Source of the DNA: JAPLYB01 sp964481435
GTDB lineage: Archaea > Nanobdellota > Nanobdellia > Pacearchaeales > UBA284
Reading direction: 5' to 3'
Assembly: GCA_964481435.1 (NCBI GenBank)
Contig: CAYZTH010000004.1
Coordinates: 1-35,038, forward strand
Length of the DNA: 35,038 nucleotides
Shown here: positions 32,048 to 35,038 of the stretch, piece after piece
Layout: each line of letters opens with the position of its first letter
How positions within the stretch are numbered: the stretch's first letter is position 1
Notes under the pieces: generated by a model
What the model saw: only the letters and a program-made list of their open reading frames with translations
Told to the model about the DNA's origin: nothing
The model's database searches: none
Translations under genes and position numbers: made by a program

Positions 32048-32566
32048 ATGAACTTTTTACAATTTTTGAGATCAAATGAGAATTCAAGAAAAATATTCGG
32101 GAAAAGAGAACTCAAAATAATTGAGAAGCAATTAAACGGGATAAATCTTACGCAATCAGAAAAAAACCGGCTTTCAAGAGATATACGCAAAAAGTTTGAA
32201 TTTATCAAAGAAGCCAATCAATTCTCCAATGAGTTTGAATTAGAAAAGGGTTCTATAATTAAGGAGAAAATAGCAGACGCTCGAGAGATTATCCTTAGAG
32301 ATATTTTGTTTAAAGGAATCAAAAGAATAATTTGGTATGGTTCAACCCTCAAGAATCAAGCTGCATTTAATTCAGATATTGATATTGCAGTGGAATTCAA
32401 AGAAATAAACACGAAAGAAGCCACACTTTTTAGGAAAAGAATGCAAGGGAAAGTGGACTCGCAGATAGATATCCAGGTTTATAATTTACTACCGCAAAAG
32501 ATAAAAGATGAAATCTCTTTAAAGAGCAGAGAAGTGTATAAAAAAAATCAAAATGAGAATAACTGA
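32048..32566 (+). CDS. mntA: MntA-like antitoxin, minimal nucleotidyltransferase
   Basis: A 172-aa protein of the MNT branch of the polymerase-beta nucleotidyltransferases, the antitoxin partner of HEPN toxins, which it silences by AMPylation. The active site is G98-S99, then D110-x-D112 (GST...NSDIDIAV), with the third acid at D141 (SQIDIQV). About 85 residues of charged helical sequence precede the catalytic domain, longer than the simplest family members. The stop overlaps the next gene's start by 14 nt, a typical toxin-antitoxin arrangement. Codons are A/T-rich and include rare-looking choices. Confidence 0.88.
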   Translation: MNFLQFLRSNENSRKIFGKRELKIIEKQLNGINLTQSEKNRLSRDIRKKFEFIKEANQFSNEFELEKGSIIKEKIADAREIILRDILFKGIKRIIWYGSTLKNQAAFNSDIDIAVEFKEINTKEATLFRKRMQGKVDSQIDIQVYNLLPQKIKDEISLKSREVYKKNQNENN

Positions 32567-32954
32567 CAAAATAGAAGAAATCGAAGGATACTTGCAGGAG
32601 CTTTCTGAGATAATGCCCTCAAGTATGGAAGAGTATCAAGAATTTAAGACGAAAGCAGCGTGTGAGAGGTATTTTGAAAAGATTATTGAAGCAGTTGTCG
32701 ACCTCGCTTTTTTGGTCATAAAAGATAAATCTTTGAAAATTCCAGAGGATGACAAAGGAGCCTTTGATATACTCTCTGAAAAAGAAATAATTTCTAAAAA
32801 GATTGCTGAAAAGCTCAAAGAAGCAAAAGGAATGAGGAATTTGCTGGCTCACAAGTATGGTTCTGTAGATGATGAGATTGTCTTCGAGTCAGTTACAGAA
32901 GAGCTTGAAAAAGATGTAAAAGAGTTCATTAAGCAAATAAAGATTAGATTATAA
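32553..32954 (+). CDS. hepT: HepT-like HEPN toxin (DUF86)
   Basis: A 133-aa helical HEPN-domain ribonuclease. The catalytic R-x4-H-x-Y motif is complete: R95-N-L-L-A-H100-K-Y102, where the Tyr is the residue MntA modifies in studied systems. The first-helix pattern ACERYFEKIIEAVVDLAFLVI is the DUF86 signature. Translation is coupled to mntA through a 14-nt overlap. It is expected to cut RNA when not silenced; the target is unknown. Because all catalytic residues are present, the module is probably active. Confidence 0.88.
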   Translation: MRITDKIEEIEGYLQELSEIMPSSMEEYQEFKTKAACERYFEKIIEAVVDLAFLVIKDKSLKIPEDDKGAFDILSEKEIISKKIAEKLKEAKGMRNLLAHKYGSVDDEIVFESVTEELEKDVKEFIKQIKIRL

Positions 32955-32980
32955 ATTAGATAAGCAAAATAAAATTAAAA

Positions 32981-33778
32981 ATGGCGGAAAAACAAGAAAT
33001 AAAATTTGGCCCAGCAGGTATTGGCGGCTTCAAAGAAGCTCCAAAAATACTTGAAGCCTATCATAAAGCAGGAATAACCTGTGCTGAAATACCCTTCACA
33101 TATCAAGTTTGGATGACCAATGATCAAGCCGAGACCATATCAGAGGTAGCAAAAAAGTTTGACATTCAACTATCAATCCATGCGCCTTACTACATAAATC
33201 TGAATTCTCAGAACAAAGAGAAGATTGATGCAAGCATAAGAAGAATTTTATTATGTTGTGAGCGAGCACATCATCTTCATGCCAAGAATGTTGTTTTTCA
33301 TGCTGCGTATTACGGAGTAAAAAGCCCGGAAGAGACATATCAAGTTGTAAAAGAAAAGATAATTCACATGCAACAAGCCCTAAAAAGAAATAAATGGGCT
33401 GTAAATTTGTGTCCAGAAACAACTGGAAAAAAGTCACAGTTCGGAAGCCTAGATGAATTGTTGCGCCTAGTCAGAGAAACATCGTGTTTTATGTGCATTG
33501 ACTTTGCACATCTCAGGGCAAGGCAGGGTAAGATAGATTACACTGAAGTTTTTAGAAAAATTAAATCATCAAGCTTGGATAATCTGCACTGCCACTTCTC
33601 TGGAATAGAATTCGGAGATAAAGGAGAGCTAAGGCATCTTGTCACTCCAGATAGTAACTTGCAGGAACTCCTGAAGTTCTTGAAAAAATCCGGCCTGACT
33701 GCGAACATAATCAACGAGAGTCCAAGCCCGATAGAAGATTCACTAAAAGGCCTGAAAATCCTGCACACTCTGCCCTAA
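32981..33778 (+). CDS. nfo: endonuclease IV-like AP endonuclease
   Basis: A 265-aa TIM-barrel DNA repair enzyme that cuts at abasic sites. Zn-binding segments appear in order: IHAPYYINL, VFHAAYY, CPETTGKKSQFGS, CIDFAHLRARQG, and LHCHFSGIEFG. The C-terminal end ANIINESPSPIEDSL carries the last ligand Glu (family form is ES-P). It is close to the size of bacterial Nfo (about 280). The ATG at 32981 follows an A-rich leader 26 nt after hepT. A 14-codon relic of the same gene start lies at 31919, just behind the ligase gene, implying the two repair genes were once adjacent. Confidence 0.92.
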   Translation: MAEKQEIKFGPAGIGGFKEAPKILEAYHKAGITCAEIPFTYQVWMTNDQAETISEVAKKFDIQLSIHAPYYINLNSQNKEKIDASIRRILLCCERAHHLHAKNVVFHAAYYGVKSPEETYQVVKEKIIHMQQALKRNKWAVNLCPETTGKKSQFGSLDELLRLVRETSCFMCIDFAHLRARQGKIDYTEVFRKIKSSSLDNLHCHFSGIEFGDKGELRHLVTPDSNLQELLKFLKKSGLTANIINESPSPIEDSLKGLKILHTLP

Positions 33779-33965
33779 TATTAGGTAGTATTTTCAGGTT
33801 TCAAAGTTGTTACTGCCTGGTGTAACAGCCCTAGGTGTTTTCGAAAGCTTTTTAAACAGACTTAACTCTAGAATAATAACACTTTTACATGCACTACATA
33901 ACTTTTGTTTAAAGATCATACTGGCGGTTTATGTGAAAGGTAAATTAAATAAAATAAACTATAAA

Positions 33966-35038
33966 ATGAAAAACAAACTTGGATTTGTTTTAGCTTTTGT
34001 TTGCTTAGCAGTATTGCTAGTGAATATGAGCGTTGCTCTAGCAACAATAGAAAACAAGACAATTACAGGACCAATCGAAGTCAAGGAAATGATTGTGTAT
34101 GTCAATGGAGAGGAATTCTACCATGGAATATGCACGGGTATCAGTTCATCTGAGACCGGAGATTATTGGGACTGTACAATCTACAAGGCAGATAAGATGC
34201 CTTCAATTGTACGTGGCGAGAATGTAGATGTCAAAGTGGTTATTGTTGGAGCTGACAACGCAGAGAAGACCCTCCTTGCAGACAATGTTAACATGAGAGT
34301 TTGGTTCAGAGAATCTGGAAAAACAACCGAAGATGTATCAGATATTTTTGATATATACAGGAATAACCAGTATGTTAGAACCATGTATCTTCCAATGCCA
34401 TCCACAATGGATGCATTCAAGATATACACTATGCATGTTGAAATTGAAGGAGACGACTTAAGCGGACTTATAAGTGCAGACATTCCATTTGATGTACAGA
34501 GAAAATCAAACGCTCTAGACATCAAAAGTCTTGACATAAAATCAAGTTGTGAAATAGCCTGCAATTCAATTACAGTGAATGCTGTAATAAAGAATGTAGG
34601 TAATCACGACTCAGAAGACATTTATGTAAAAGCAACTATAAAGGAACTTGGAATCAGCGGAACTGAATTCATCGATGTTCTTGTACCTTACAGAACACAC
34701 GACGATTCAACCACTGAAGAAGTTTCAGTTGTTCTACAATTGCCTTCAAATGTCAAATCTGGAACATACACCTTAGAAGTAACTGCATACAACGATGATG
34801 CAGAGACAACCGTAACACAGCAATTTACCATATCTGGAGCAAGTACACCAACAGGAACTGTTGACGTGACTCCTCAAACAACTAGACAAGATATCGCACA
34901 AGGCCAAAGTGGCGCATACACCTTAATTGTTACAAACAACGGTGCAAGCACACAGACCTTCAGCGTAGAAGCAACTGGGTTAGAGGGCTGGGCAACTAGT
35001 CAGATAACACCATCTTCATTCAGTCTAGCTTCAGGAGA
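33966..35038 (+). CDS. secreted protein with CARDB-like domains (3' end missing)
   Basis: The frame is open from the ATG at 33966 to the window end (357 codons), so the gene is truncated here. Residues 1-26 form a signal peptide (MKNKLGFVLAFVCLAVLLVN, ending ALA). A beta-rich region with two cysteines (HGICTG and YWDCT) that may form a disulfide follows. A CARDB-like domain (about 188-290, with ITVNAVIKNVGNHDSEDIYV) and the start of another Ig-like domain (YTLIVTNNGASTQTF) come next. The composition (Thr/Ser/Asp-rich) suggests a surface or S-layer-type protein. It resembles the protein at 5470 in general build only. Confidence 0.75.
   Translation, partial: MKNKLGFVLAFVCLAVLLVNMSVALATIENKTITGPIEVKEMIVYVNGEEFYHGICTGISSSETGDYWDCTIYKADKMPSIVRGENVDVKVVIVGADNAEKTLLADNVNMRVWFRESGKTTEDVSDIFDIYRNNQYVRTMYLPMPSTMDAFKIYTMHVEIEGDDLSGLISADIPFDVQRKSNALDIKSLDIKSSCEIACNSITVNAVIKNVGNHDSEDIYVKATIKELGISGTEFIDVLVPYRTHDDSTTEEVSVVLQLPSNVKSGTYTLEVTAYNDDAETTVTQQFTISGASTPTGTVDVTPQTTRQDIAQGQSGAYTLIVTNNGASTQTFSVEATGLEGWATSQITPSSFSLASG

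Overview
The window looks like chromosomal DNA from a small-genome archaeon, most likely of the DPANN group (Woesearchaeota/Pacearchaeota-like). The DNA is AT-rich and gene-dense. It carries archaeal core genes (Mre11, Rad50, archaeal DnaG, aEF1A, GatD, archaeal ATP-dependent DNA ligase, TYW1, archaeal-type RNase J), archaeal FtsZ, a tRNA with a bulge-helix-bulge intron, and TATA boxes placed about 25 bp before many start codons, which implies leaderless mRNAs. The lineage is inferred from gene content; no search could be run.

Layout. 1-5.4 kb: tRNA-Phe (minus), RNase J, a 65-aa protein, Mre11 and Rad50. 5.4-10.7 kb: a membrane-anchored secreted protein, asparaginyl-tRNA synthetase, small membrane and zinc-ribbon proteins, a metallo-hydrolase, a MazG-like enzyme and an unknown protein. 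10.7-16.9 kb: intron-containing tRNA-Arg followed at once by a DUF357 gene, a methyltransferase (minus), a bacterial-type SAM synthetase, an unknown protein, tRNA-Pro, an aromatic-amino-acid-type permease, a YdeI-family protein and TYW1. 16.9-22.8 kb: aEF1A converging on DnaG, then GatD and three unknown proteins. 22.8-29.2 kb: a 331-bp non-coding region with a candidate small RNA, ftsZ, a tryptophanase-family enzyme, an unknown 353-aa protein, a diverged HIT protein, a cysteine-rich protein and a TPR-like protein. 29.4-35 kb: nitroreductase, DNA ligase, a HepT/MntA toxin-antitoxin module, endonuclease IV, and the start of a large secreted protein that runs off the end.

The most unusual signal is a dispersed intergenic element present four times (1635-1672, 3226-3269, 20563-20601, 31853-31891). 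All copies fold the same way: a 7-8 bp outer helix stacked directly on a 6-8 bp inner helix that begins GTG/CAC, with an invariant 7-nt bulge AACGTTG on the 3' side. The paired bases differ between copies with compensating changes, while the bulge never changes. This is what a structured RNA family, or a structured mobile repeat, would show. I cannot match it to a family I know.

The second notable signal is at 31.9-33.0 kb. A 14-codon relic of the start of the endonuclease IV gene lies just after one of these elements, and the intact gene lies 1062 bp further on. The HepT/MntA module sits between them, preceded by two matched 18-bp inverted repeats that look like operators. This suggests the toxin-antitoxin module was inserted between ligase and endonuclease IV.

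Genes that appear to work together: mre11-rad50 in break resection; ligase and endonuclease IV in base-excision repair; TYW1 and tRNA-Phe (G37) in wyosine modification; asnS and gatD in aminoacyl-tRNA supply; MetK supplying SAM to TYW1 and the methyltransferase; and possibly the permease with the tryptophanase-family enzyme in aromatic amino acid breakdown.
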